Shown here: positions 1 to 6,407 of the stretch, one piece after another
How positions within the stretch are numbered: the first letter of the stretch is position 1
Layout: every line of letters begins with the position of its first letter
Origin: Bacillota bacterium
GTDB lineage: Bacteria > Bacillota > Bacilli > Paenibacillales > Paenibacillaceae
Assembly (NCBI GenBank): GCA_023386495.1
Contig: JAEWJS010000033.1
Location: 1 to 12,877 of the forward strand
Length of the DNA: 12,877 bases
Direction of reading: 5' to 3'
Notes under the pieces: generated by a model
Database searches by the model: none
Told to the model about the DNA's origin: nothing
What the model saw: only the letters and a program-made list of their open reading frames with translations
Made by a program: the position numbers and the translations under genes

Positions 1-939
1 GGTGAAATGTTGCCATATACCCATCCGACGATCTGCACTGATTTTACGAACGATATCGAATTGCGGCTTGATTTATCTGAAGCACTGTCAGTCTTTAACC
101 AACTGGATCGTGAAATTATTGCGCTTCGTTTTTTCGTAGACTGTACACTTGCTGAGATTGCTGAGATTGTTGGCATGAAGGAAAGCGCAGTCAAGAATAG
201 GCTGTATCGAATGCTTGGACGATTAAGGAATGAATTCGAACATTGGAAGGGAGCCCAGCCTATGTCTGCGCAAGAGCTTATTACATTGGTTCGAACGTTT
301 GAGATTCAAGGATACGCGATAAAAGAAAAGGAAGCAGAAGAACGTATCGTCAGTGTGCTGCAAGAACGGTTAGCAAAAATCTCGGAACATTTGCAATGCA
401 AAATGGAAAAGAAAGTTGTCATTGAACTCTATTCAAGCGTAGGGGCTCTGCGCCGCGAAGCGAATAAGCCGGATGCGCCGGATTGGTTCGTAGCCTATCT
501 TTCGAAGGACTGCACAACAATAAAATCCGTTACCCCTCTAAATCCAGGACCAAAACACTCGGATACCTCAGTATCAGAAGCGATTCTCACGCTATTTGCG
601 ACAGCCGTCGCACTTCAAATAAATCAAGAACTGCCTATATGGCTGAAAGTTGGAATCGGCAGCTATGAGGCGGGAAGAATGTGGGGGAATGTTAGAGAAC
701 TCCATACAACGCAAACATTGCCGTCACTCGACGATCTCAATCATGATTGGGATAGCTTTAGTGACAACAATGGCTATATGTACGCCTTCACAATCGTTGC
801 CTATATTGTAGAGAAGTTTGGTTATGCCAAGCTTGTAGGTTTCATCAAACAACCGGATGCTTACGAAACATTATTTGGATGTGATAAAATGCAGTTCGAA
901 AGCAACTGGAAGGAATATGCATTAGGCATTATCGGTTAA
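1..939 (+). CDS. ECF-type sigma factor, 3' part, with peptidase-MA-like C-terminal extension (partial)
   Basis: The frame is open from the first base, so the gene begins upstream; the ATG at position 7 is internal. Residue numbers below count from that ATG. Residues 20-80 form a sigma-70 region 4 (promoter -35 recognition): LDREIIALRFF is followed by the helix-turn-helix LAEIAEIVGMKESAVKNRL at 48-66. Region 2, which binds core polymerase and the -10 element, must lie outside the window. The remaining ~230 residues are an extension not present in ordinary ~180-residue ECF factors. Its second half (about 185-308) follows the pattern of MA-like metallopeptidases: LPIWLKVGIGSY matches the LPxWLxEGLAxY element, and FTIVAYIVEKFG and the final W-KEYAL match later parts. 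The expected HExxH is absent, with hydrophobic residues in its place. A sensory or anti-sigma-like role for the tail is inference. The gene is visibly more AT-rich than most of the window. Confidence 0.8.
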   Translation, partial: GEMLPYTHPTICTDFTNDIELRLDLSEALSVFNQLDREIIALRFFVDCTLAEIAEIVGMKESAVKNRLYRMLGRLRNEFEHWKGAQPMSAQELITLVRTFEIQGYAIKEKEAEERIVSVLQERLAKISEHLQCKMEKKVVIELYSSVGALRREANKPDAPDWFVAYLSKDCTTIKSVTPLNPGPKHSDTSVSEAILTLFATAVALQINQELPIWLKVGIGSYEAGRMWGNVRELHTTQTLPSLDDLNHDWDSFSDNNGYMYAFTIVAYIVEKFGYAKLVGFIKQPDAYETLFGCDKMQFESNWKEYALGIIG

Positions 940-1002
940 AGATACCTAATTCTTGACGATTGGTCTTATAAGAGGTTACTCATCGTGCACACCTTCATTG
1001 CC

Positions 1003-1046
1003 AAAAACAAGCCAAGGCCATCCCCGCGAGGGATGTCCTTGGCTTG
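1003..1046 (-). terminator. Rho-independent terminator of the XRE-family regulator gene
   Basis: The arms CAAGCCAAGG-C-CATCCC (1008-1024) and GGGATG-T-CCTTGGCTTG (1030-1046) pair with one mismatch around the loop CGCGA. Read on the minus strand, the stem is followed by a run of five T (1003-1007). It lies 5 bases past the regulator stop codon. On the plus strand no T tract follows, so it probably does not serve the sigma gene. Confidence 0.9.
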
Positions 1047-1051
1047 TGTCG

Positions 1052-1909
1052 TTACCGATCCTGCTCCAGCATGCGCAGCAATCGCTCTTCCGTGCCTGTT
1101 CCGGGTACCGGGGCGTAGATGCACCAGTGCAGCCCCGGGTCGTTATCGATGACAGACGCGGAATGAATCACGAACTCCATCTCCTGCCCGTCCGTTAGAC
1201 GAAAGATTGCGGTGGCGGCCCGCTTTTGCTTAATCTCGTAGAGCTCCCAGTACTGCCTGAAAATCTCGCTGCCCTGCATCAGTCTATCGAATCGCTCCAT
1301 GTATAACGGATTGTGCTTATAACGGTCCAGCGTTGCCCGCAGCATGGCCGTATTGTACCGGGCATAAGCATCCCAATTCACGAGCTTACGGCGGTAATCG
1401 TCATGCGTGAACATAATATTCATCATGTATCGTTCGCTCTCCGGCATACTGCCGAAGTCGGCAACGATCAGTTCGGCTGCCCGATTCCAGGCAATCAGGT
1501 CTGTTGCTTCGTCGGTAACGAATGACGGATATCGTAGCTGATCGACGATCGCTTGCAAGAATCCGGCATCCGGACGACTCGTGCTAGGCGCTGCTCCTGC
1601 GGCCGCAGGGTCTATATTGGCCAGCTCGAAAAGATGCCGCTGCTCGTCCTCATCCAGCTGGAGTGCGTGACTGATGCTCAGCAGCACATCCGGTGAAGGA
1701 TTCACCTCTCGGCCTTGTTCCAGCCACGTATAGTAAGTCACACTGACATTCGCAAGATAAGACACTTCTTCTCTTCGAAGCCCAGGGGTCCGTCTACGGC
1801 CGGGCAGAGGAGACACCCCGGCCTCCGAAGGCTGCAGCCGCTCCCTGCGCGATTTGATGAACTCGCCCAATGCGGACGAAGACCGATTCGTCGTCACGTC
1901 TTCTGACAC
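1052..1909 (-). CDS. Helix-turn-helix regulator with MmyB-type ligand-binding domain
   Basis: This is a 285-residue DNA-binding regulator. Residues about 12-95 are an XRE-type helix-turn-helix of the HTH_31 kind, with the family hallmark RRRTPGLRREEVSYLA followed by YYTWLEQGR. Residues about 105-275 match the MmyB-type ligand-binding domain: the region from FVTDEATDLIAWN through RFDRLMQGSEIF to the C-terminal acidic and aromatic strand. From family knowledge, these proteins often repress a neighbouring oxidoreductase gene, and a structure of one relative contained a bound fatty acid; the ligand here is unknown. The start is GTG, with GGAGG four bases upstream. It is divergent from the short-chain dehydrogenase gene at 2107, which is the likely target. 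It has its own sigma-A promoter and a strong terminator. Confidence 0.9.
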   Translation of the reverse strand: MSEDVTTNRSSSALGEFIKSRRERLQPSEAGVSPLPGRRRTPGLRREEVSYLANVSVTYYTWLEQGREVNPSPDVLLSISHALQLDEDEQRHLFELANIDPAAAGAAPSTSRPDAGFLQAIVDQLRYPSFVTDEATDLIAWNRAAELIVADFGSMPESERYMMNIMFTHDDYRRKLVNWDAYARYNTAMLRATLDRYKHNPLYMERFDRLMQGSEIFRQYWELYEIKQKRAATAIFRLTDGQEMEFVIHSASVIDNDPGLHWCIYAPVPGTGTEERLLRMLEQDR

Positions 1910-1936
1910 CTCGCCTCCGATATGCCGTTCACAACC

Positions 1937-1966
1937 ATTATAGAGGCTTCATAGGCGTGCTGTCAC
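1937..1966 (-). promoter_or_regulatory. Sigma-A promoter of the XRE-family regulator gene
   Basis: On the minus strand, GTGACA (1961-1966; 5 of 6 to TTGACA) and a perfect TATAAT (1937-1942) are separated by 18 bases. Transcription would begin near 1930, leaving a leader of about 20 bases with GGAGG before the GTG start. Confidence 0.8.
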
Positions 1967-1983
1967 ATCCCCGGAACGAAAGA

Positions 1984-2038
1984 GTAACCAGACCGTTGCC
2001 TATTAATGCCGTTACTAGCATAGACATGATCTGGTTAC
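1984..2038. promoter_or_regulatory. Inverted repeat, candidate operator of the divergent XRE/SDR pair
   Basis: GTAACCAGA (1984-1992) and its exact reverse complement TCTGGTTAC (2030-2038) lie 37 bases apart between the two divergent genes. The left half sits just upstream of the regulator's -35 element. Between them is a weak plus-strand promoter candidate for the dehydrogenase, TTGCCT (1996-2001), 17 bases, CATAGA (2019-2024); the right half would then cover its start point. The spacing suggests two half sites on one face of the helix or two separate sites. The operator role is inferred from position. Confidence 0.5.
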
Positions 2039-2106
2039 CCCATCAGCCGGGCCGTATGATGGTGTTAATTACGACAGCGTCATGCGGTCAAGGGGGAATA
2101 TACACA

Positions 2107-2907
2107 TTGAACAAATATGACTACCGCAATAAACTTGCCGTCGTCACCGGCGCTTCATCCGGAATCGGCGAGGCCTATGCCCAAGCGCTGGCGGCACGCG
2201 GCTGCCACGTCGTGCTGGCCGCCCGTTCCAAGGACAAATTGACCGCGCTAGCCGAAGATCTCAGCCGGAGGTACAGCGTACAGACCTACGCACTGCCCTG
2301 CGACTTGGCGATCGCCGAGGCCCCCGTGAGGCTGGTCGAGCAGATTGAGGAGCTCGGATTGACAGTCGATATTCTCGTCAACAATGCTGGCTTCGGGACT
2401 TACGGCAGGTTCGAGGAGATCGACCCATTGCGCGAACGCGATGAGATCATGCTGAACAATATCGCGCTTGTCGACCTTACGCATCTCCTGCTGCCCGGCA
2501 TGCTTCAGCGTAAGGACGGCGTCATCGTGAATGTCGCATCGATGGCCGCATTCATGCCTTGCGCTTATTCGGCCGTATACGGAGCTACCAAAGCCTTCGT
2601 CTTGTCCTTCTCCGAAGCGCTGTGGGCAGAGACGCGCGAGAGAGGCGTTCGGGTGCTCGCGCTCTGCCCAGGCGCGACCGATACGGGCTTCTTCGATGCT
2701 GTCGGGGGCCGAGAAATGGCCGCTGGGAGTAAGCTCTCCACGCCGGAGAAGGTCGTGCAGGCCGGCTTCCGCGGCATTGATCAAGGACGATGCTCGATCA
2801 TCGACGGCCGCGCCAATGCCTTCTCGGCCCAGATGCTCCGGCTGCTGAGCAGGCGCAGCGCAGCCTTGATCATGGAACGCATGTCCAATCCTGACAGGCA
2901 CCGATAG
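2107..2907 (+). CDS. Short-chain dehydrogenase/reductase (classical SDR)
   Basis: This 266-residue cytosolic oxidoreductase has a Rossmann fold. The cofactor loop TGASSGIG is at 14-21, the adenine-ring Asp at 66 and NNAG at 92-95. The catalytic tetrad is Asn118, Ser145, Tyr158 and Lys162 (YGATK), and the PG turn is at 188-189. Arg40 after the second strand points to NADP(H) over NAD(H). The substrate cannot be told from sequence; an aldehyde, ketone or alcohol is likely. I chose the TTG start because AGGGGG (2091-2096) lies ten bases upstream and because SDR proteins normally begin 5-12 residues before the first beta strand. The frame remains open further upstream, but that part runs through the shared control region and the regulator's start. 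The gene is divergent from, and probably controlled by, the regulator at 1052-1909. It ends 12 bases from the convergent MerR-GGDEF gene. Confidence 0.92.
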   Translation: MNKYDYRNKLAVVTGASSGIGEAYAQALAARGCHVVLAARSKDKLTALAEDLSRRYSVQTYALPCDLAIAEAPVRLVEQIEELGLTVDILVNNAGFGTYGRFEEIDPLRERDEIMLNNIALVDLTHLLLPGMLQRKDGVIVNVASMAAFMPCAYSAVYGATKAFVLSFSEALWAETRERGVRVLALCPGATDTGFFDAVGGREMAAGSKLSTPEKVVQAGFRGIDQGRCSIIDGRANAFSAQMLRLLSRRSAALIMERMSNPDRHR

Positions 2908-2919
2908 CGGTCGGCATGA

Positions 2920-3810
2920 TTACGTCGCGTACTGCTCGATCATGATGCCGTTAGGCCCTTTCTTCCTTGCGAGGTTAATCGATTCGATCGAATGCTCGAT
3001 CAAGCTCCGAATATCGGAGATCCTGCCGCGAGGCCCGATGATTCCGCCGATATAGCATGCCATCTGCTTCGGACAGCCGATACGATTGAAATCATAGTGC
3101 TTCATATCGTCGATAATGGCTTGCGCGGTCTCGTGCAGCAGTTCCGCGTCAGCCTTGGCGAACACGACGAATTCGTCGCCATGCGCACGCCCGAAAGCCG
3201 ATAGCGTCAGCCGGGCCTTCACGTTCGATTCGATCATGTGATAGCAAGCCACGATGACTCTGTCGCCGACTTCAAACCCGTAATTGTCGTTCACTTGCTT
3301 GAAATGGCTGATGTCGAACCGGAAGACGGCAATGCTGTCATCTTCTGTGCATTGCATGGCTATGCTAGCTGCTTCATCCAAGAACATTTCCATATTGGGA
3401 ATGTTCTTCTTAATTTCATGCACGTCTACTTGGTTAACATGGAGCAGATCGATTTTTTTATTCATCTCGAACCCTTCCTTTTGGATGATGAAAATAAGGC
3501 GATCGATCGCGATTTTTTTCTGAATATGCTCATTGAGCGAAGATGAGATGGCGATCCGCTTCTGAACCAATCGGTCGATGATTGCCGCTGCTTCGACGGG
3601 TCCGCTCAAGATGTCCTTGATCTCCGATAGCGCGAAGTCCAAATTTTTCAGGATGAGGATCCAGTTGAGATAGTGGGACTGCTCAGCTTCATAGGAGCGG
3701 TAACCCGTGAGAGGATCGATCGCGCTCGGTTTGAAGAGATCGATCTCGTCATAATGGCGAAGCATCTTGGCGCTTACCTTATTCATTTCAGCGAACTCTC
3801 CGATTTTCAC
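2920..3810 (-). CDS. MerR-family regulator fused to a GGDEF domain (HGDEF variant)
   Basis: This 296-residue protein has an unusual order of domains. Residues 1-70 are a MerR winged helix: KIGEFAEMNKVSAKMLRHYDE, then a wing containing GYRSY. A helical linker (about 75-115) replaces the usual effector-domain connection. From about 155 to 292 is a GGDEF domain: FDISHFKQVND, then GFEVGD, the signature GRAHGDEFVVF at about 207-217, and a closing ARKKGPNG. Residues equivalent to the metal-binding Asp, the guanine-binding Asn and Asp, and the DE of the signature are kept. The second Asp of DxD is Ser and the first signature Gly is His. No RxxD inhibitory site is seen. It may make or sense cyclic-di-GMP, or only bind a nucleotide. 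An alternative GTG start lies at 3822, but AAGGG is one base from that codon and 11 from the one chosen, so 3810 is preferred. The gene is probably autoregulated. Confidence 0.85.
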   Translation of the reverse strand: MKIGEFAEMNKVSAKMLRHYDEIDLFKPSAIDPLTGYRSYEAEQSHYLNWILILKNLDFALSEIKDILSGPVEAAAIIDRLVQKRIAISSSLNEHIQKKIAIDRLIFIIQKEGFEMNKKIDLLHVNQVDVHEIKKNIPNMEMFLDEAASIAMQCTEDDSIAVFRFDISHFKQVNDNYGFEVGDRVIVACYHMIESNVKARLTLSAFGRAHGDEFVVFAKADAELLHETAQAIIDDMKHYDFNRIGCPKQMACYIGGIIGPRGRISDIRSLIEHSIESINLARKKGPNGIMIEQYAT

Positions 3811-3858
3811 GTGGGGACACACCCTTCATCTCGTAATCCGGCCGGAACTACTAATCTC

Positions 3859-3889
3859 ACTTTAAACCTTACCCTAGTAGGAAAGTCAA
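3859..3889 (-). promoter_or_regulatory. MerR-type promoter with 19-bp spacer upstream of the MerR-GGDEF gene
   Basis: On the minus strand TTGACT (3884-3889) and TAAAGT (3859-3864) are separated by 19 bases. That is two more than optimal, as in promoters that MerR proteins activate by twisting DNA. The spacer contains an imperfect dyad, TCCTAC-TAGG-GTAAGG, where MerR dimers normally bind. The start point would fall about 40 bases before the GTG at 3810. Autoregulation by the encoded protein is inferred from position and geometry. Confidence 0.72.
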
Positions 3890-3957
3890 CACGTATCAAC
3901 GTCAAATATCAATGATCGATTAAACACTGACCGATATAGAAGCGAGGACTAACGTGG

Positions 3958-4130
3958 AGTTCGGTTTTGCCTACTTACAGAAGGCGCCCTTTGAGAGAGT
4001 GGCGCTGCAGTTCGGAAATGCCGAACTATGAATCGTTTCATGGCCATTGTAGTGGAAAAAGCCCAATATAGTTCGCCAATACCGAACTATATCGATAGAT
4101 TAAGTTCAACTCCCCGCGCAATTCGGCAAA
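3958..4130. repeat. Cluster of short palindromes built on AGTTCGG/CCGAACT
   Basis: Three related units occur. AGTTCGG, five bases, CCGAACT (4009-4027) is a perfect 7-bp inverted repeat. ATATAGTTCG, seven bases, CGAACTATAT (4066-4092) is a perfect 10-bp inverted repeat with the same core. AGTTCGGTTTTGCC (3958-3971) is a half unit. ATTCGGCAAAT (4121-4131) is a degenerate relative. Between the first two lies a hairpin GCGCC-N12-GGCGC (3985-4006). The pattern resembles REP-like dispersed intergenic repeats or a decayed miniature element. No target-site duplication was found. Confidence 0.6.
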
Positions 4131-4174
4131 TCGTGACTGCAGCACAGTGACGGCCGGCCATTCGCCAATAAATC

Positions 4175-4211
4175 AAAAAGCCGCTTGGGGCCATAAGGCT
4201 TCCAAGCGGCT
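4175..4211 (-). terminator. Rho-independent terminator of the ahpCF operon
   Basis: On the minus strand AGCCGCTTGG and CCAAGCGGCT (plus 4202-4211 and 4179-4188) form a perfect 10-bp stem, closed further inside by GGCC-type pairing. It is followed by TTTTT (4175-4179). It begins 23 bases after the ahpF stop codon. Confidence 0.92.
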
Positions 4212-4233
4212 AGCAATCCATATAATGCCGTAA

Positions 4234-5763
4234 TTAATTGCGGATCAAGTAATCGAATGCGCCCAATGCTGCAGTGGCGCCCGATCCCATCGAGATGATG
4301 ATTTGCTTATACGGGCTGTTCGTGCAGTCGCCTGCGGCATACACGCCAGGCAAGCTCGTAGCGCCGTGGCTGTCTACGACGATTTCCCCGAAGCGCGTAC
4401 GCTCCAGCGTGTCGGCCAGCCAGTCGGTATTCGGTACGAGACCGATCTGAACGAATACGCCTTGCAGCTCGATATGCTGCTCTTCGCCCGATTCGCGGTC
4501 GATGATCGTAATTCCGTTCACCTTGTCCGTGCCGGTAATTTCCTTCGTCTGCACGTTCTTGTGCACCGTGACGTTCGGCAGGCTGTACAGACGGTCTTGC
4601 AGAACTTTGTCCGCCTTCAGCTCAGGCATGAATTCAAGCACCGTTACATGGCTCACGATCCCGGCCAGGTCGATGGCTGCCTCGATGCCCGAGTTGCCGC
4701 CGCCGATGACCGCGACTTGCTTGCCTGCGAAGAGAGGACCGTCGCAATGCGGGCAATACGCCACGCCCTTGTTCTTGAACTCCGCTTCGCCCGGTACGCC
4801 GACATTGCGCCAGCGTGCGCCGGTGGACAGAATGACGGCCTTGCTCTTCAGCACGGCGCCGTTCTCCAGCTCGACCTCGATGAAGTCGCGCTTCTCCAGA
4901 CGCTTGGCGCGCTGCAGATTCATGATGTCAACGCCGTACTCCTTGACATGCTCTTCGAGACTGGCCGCGAGCTTCGGACCTTCGGTATACTTCACGCTGA
5001 TGAAGTTCTCGATCCCGACCGTATCCATCACTTGACCGCCGAAGCGTTCCGCGACGATGCCGGTGCGGATGCCCTTACGCGCTGCGTAGATCGCCGCGCT
5101 GGCCCCTGCAGGACCGCCGCCGACGACGAGCACGTCGAACGGCTCCTTGTCGTTGAATTCCGATGCATCCGCCGTACTGCCCAACTTGGCGAGGATCTCC
5201 TCGACCGTCATTCGGCCGTTGCCGAACGGTTCGGCATTCAAGAACACGGATGGCACGGCCAATACGTTCTTGCGCTCGACTTCTTCCTTATAGGCTGCGC
5301 CGTCAATCATCGTGTGCGTAACGTTCGGGTTGAGAACGCTCATGATGTTAAGCGCTTGGACGACCTCCGGACAGTTATGGCACGTGAGGCTAATGTAAGA
5401 CTCGAAGTGGTATTCGCCCTTCAAGCTCTTGATCTGAGCAATGACGCTATCGTCGACTTTGGGTGCTCTTCCGCTGACCTGCAGCAGTGCCAGTACCAAG
5501 GATGTGAACTCATGTCCCAGCGGAATGCCGGCGAACGTGATGCCGGTATCCTCGCCTATCCGATTCACGCTGAAGCTCGGCGTTCTCGGCAGAGAAGTGT
5601 GTTCGACCTTGATACTGGGGGACATGCTGGCGAGCTCGTCCACGAGCGCCAGCATGTCTGCAGATACCGGATCGGAGCCGGTGCTGACTTTGAGCAGCAC
5701 GTCTCCTTCCATCAGCTGAAGGTATTGACCAAGTTGTGTTTTAATATCTGCATCCAGTATCAT
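4234..5763 (-). CDS. ahpF: Alkyl hydroperoxide reductase subunit F (NADH:peroxiredoxin reductase)
   Basis: AhpF is a flavoprotein that carries electrons from NADH through FAD and two disulfide centres to the peroxiredoxin AhpC. The 509-residue length is normal for Gram-positive AhpF. Residues 1-195 form the tandem thioredoxin-fold N-terminal domain with the redox pair Cys128-Cys131 (TCHNC), which reduces AhpC. The FAD-binding loop GGGPAG is at 215-220. The second redox pair is Cys337-Cys340 (YCPHCDGP), the NADH loop GGGNSG is at 354-359, and the FAD-contacting GVYAAGDC is at 473-480. All catalytic elements are present, so the enzyme should be active. The ATG has AAGGGG nine bases upstream, directly against the ahpC stop codon. 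It follows ahpC by 15 bases with no terminator between, so the two form one operon under the ahpC promoter and PerR boxes. Confidence 0.98.
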   Translation of the reverse strand: MILDADIKTQLGQYLQLMEGDVLLKVSTGSDPVSADMLALVDELASMSPSIKVEHTSLPRTPSFSVNRIGEDTGITFAGIPLGHEFTSLVLALLQVSGRAPKVDDSVIAQIKSLKGEYHFESYISLTCHNCPEVVQALNIMSVLNPNVTHTMIDGAAYKEEVERKNVLAVPSVFLNAEPFGNGRMTVEEILAKLGSTADASEFNDKEPFDVLVVGGGPAGASAAIYAARKGIRTGIVAERFGGQVMDTVGIENFISVKYTEGPKLAASLEEHVKEYGVDIMNLQRAKRLEKRDFIEVELENGAVLKSKAVILSTGARWRNVGVPGEAEFKNKGVAYCPHCDGPLFAGKQVAVIGGGNSGIEAAIDLAGIVSHVTVLEFMPELKADKVLQDRLYSLPNVTVHKNVQTKEITGTDKVNGITIIDRESGEEQHIELQGVFVQIGLVPNTDWLADTLERTRFGEIVVDSHGATSLPGVYAAGDCTNSPYKQIIISMGSGATAALGAFDYLIRN

Positions 5764-5778
5764 GGCATTGAACCCCTT

Positions 5779-6342
5779 TTAGATTTTTCCTACAAGATCA
5801 AGGCTCGGCTTAAGCGTCTGGGAGCCCTCTTGCCATTTAGCCGGGCAAACTTCGCCTGGGTTGTTGCGCACGTATTGAGCAGCTTTCACTTTGGCGACGA
5901 CGATGCTTGCATCGCGGCCGATGCCGCCTGCGTTGATTTCGACGGCTTGGATGACGCCATCCGGATCGATGATGAACGTGCCGCGGTCAGCTAGGCCATC
6001 CTCTTCGATCAGTACGTCGAAGTTGCGGGAGATCGTGTGCGAAGGATCGCCGATCATGACGTAAGTGATTTTGCCGATCGTCTCCGAGCTGTCATGCCAT
6101 GCTTTATGCGTGAAGTGCGTGTCGGTCGAGACGGAGTATACTTCAACGCCGAGGCTTTGCAGCGTAGCGTATTGGTTCTGCAGGTCTTCCAGCTCCGTCG
6201 GGCATACGAACGTGAAGTCCGCTGGGTAGAAGCACACGACGCTCCATTTACCCTTCATGTCAGCTTCCGTTACTTCGATGAACTTGCCGTTGTGGTAGGC
6301 TTGTGCTTTGAATGGGAGTACTTCTTTTCCGATAAGAGACAT
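5779..6342 (-). CDS. ahpC: Alkyl hydroperoxide reductase subunit C (typical 2-Cys peroxiredoxin)
   Basis: AhpC reduces hydrogen peroxide, organic hydroperoxides and peroxynitrite in the cytosol and is re-reduced by AhpF. The 187-residue length matches the family. The peroxidatic Cys47 sits in FTFVCPTE, and the resolving Cys166 in EVCPAKW near the C-terminus. Arg120 of DRGTFIIDPDG and the Thr and Pro of the active site are present. GGIGR (139-143) is the loop that, with the C-terminal extension, is linked to peroxide-sensitive decameric enzymes. A further Cys37 lies in SVVCFYP. The ATG has AGGAGGG nine bases upstream. It is the first gene of the ahpC-ahpF operon, with a near-consensus sigma-A promoter overlapped by PerR-type operators. 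Confidence 0.98.
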   Translation of the reverse strand: MSLIGKEVLPFKAQAYHNGKFIEVTEADMKGKWSVVCFYPADFTFVCPTELEDLQNQYATLQSLGVEVYSVSTDTHFTHKAWHDSSETIGKITYVMIGDPSHTISRNFDVLIEEDGLADRGTFIIDPDGVIQAVEINAGGIGRDASIVVAKVKAAQYVRNNPGEVCPAKWQEGSQTLKPSLDLVGKI

Positions 6343-6375
6343 TTGATTTTTCCCTCCTGAGTTTGGTTGAGTAGA

Positions 6376-6390
6376 TTGTAATAATTATAA
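6376..6390. promoter_or_regulatory. PerR box in front of ahpC
   Basis: On the minus strand TTATAATTATTACAA matches the PerR consensus TTATAATNATTATAA at 13 of the 14 defined positions. It lies just downstream of the -10 element and covers the expected start point, a place where a bound repressor blocks initiation. PerR is the metal-dependent peroxide sensor that controls ahpCF in Bacillus; its gene is not in this window. Confidence 0.88.
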
Positions 6391-6392
6391 TT

Positions 6393-6407
6393 AGATAATA
6401 GTTATAG
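6393..6407. promoter_or_regulatory. Second, weaker PerR-like box over the ahpC -10 element
   Basis: AGATAATAGTTATAG matches the PerR consensus at 10 of 14 defined positions. It begins 17 bases from the start of the stronger box and covers the -10 hexamer. AT-richness makes chance matches likely, so this is only a candidate. Confidence 0.4.

Larger units (their letters stand above)
3823..4174. other. Intergenic region without a gene
   Basis: No convincing coding frame is seen between the MerR-GGDEF start and the ahpF terminator. The left 70 bases hold the MerR-type promoter. The stretch 3900-3956 shows nothing recognisable. The stretch 3958-4130 holds the palindrome cluster, and 4131-4174 contains GGCCGGCC but no other signal. 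No riboswitch or small RNA could be recognised. Confidence 0.6.

Noticed and set aside
953..1198. An 81-codon plus-strand frame after the sigma gene.
   Set aside because: It runs through the regulator's terminator stem and antisense into its coding end, and shows no binding site or recognisable protein features.
1870..2106. An upstream extension of the dehydrogenase frame.
   Set aside because: It crosses the divergent control region and overlaps the regulator start, and its residues do not resemble SDR N-termini. The TTG at 2107 has a proper ribosome binding site.
3958..4130. A CRISPR-like reading of the palindrome cluster.
   Set aside because: There are only two full units of different lengths, with no constant repeat, regular spacer or cas gene.
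4303..5994. A 563-codon open frame on the plus strand spanning ahpF and part of ahpC.
   Set aside because: It is antisense to two unmistakable genes, has an Arg/Ala/Asp/Val-rich composition typical of a mirrored GC-biased frame, and has no ribosome binding site or domain.
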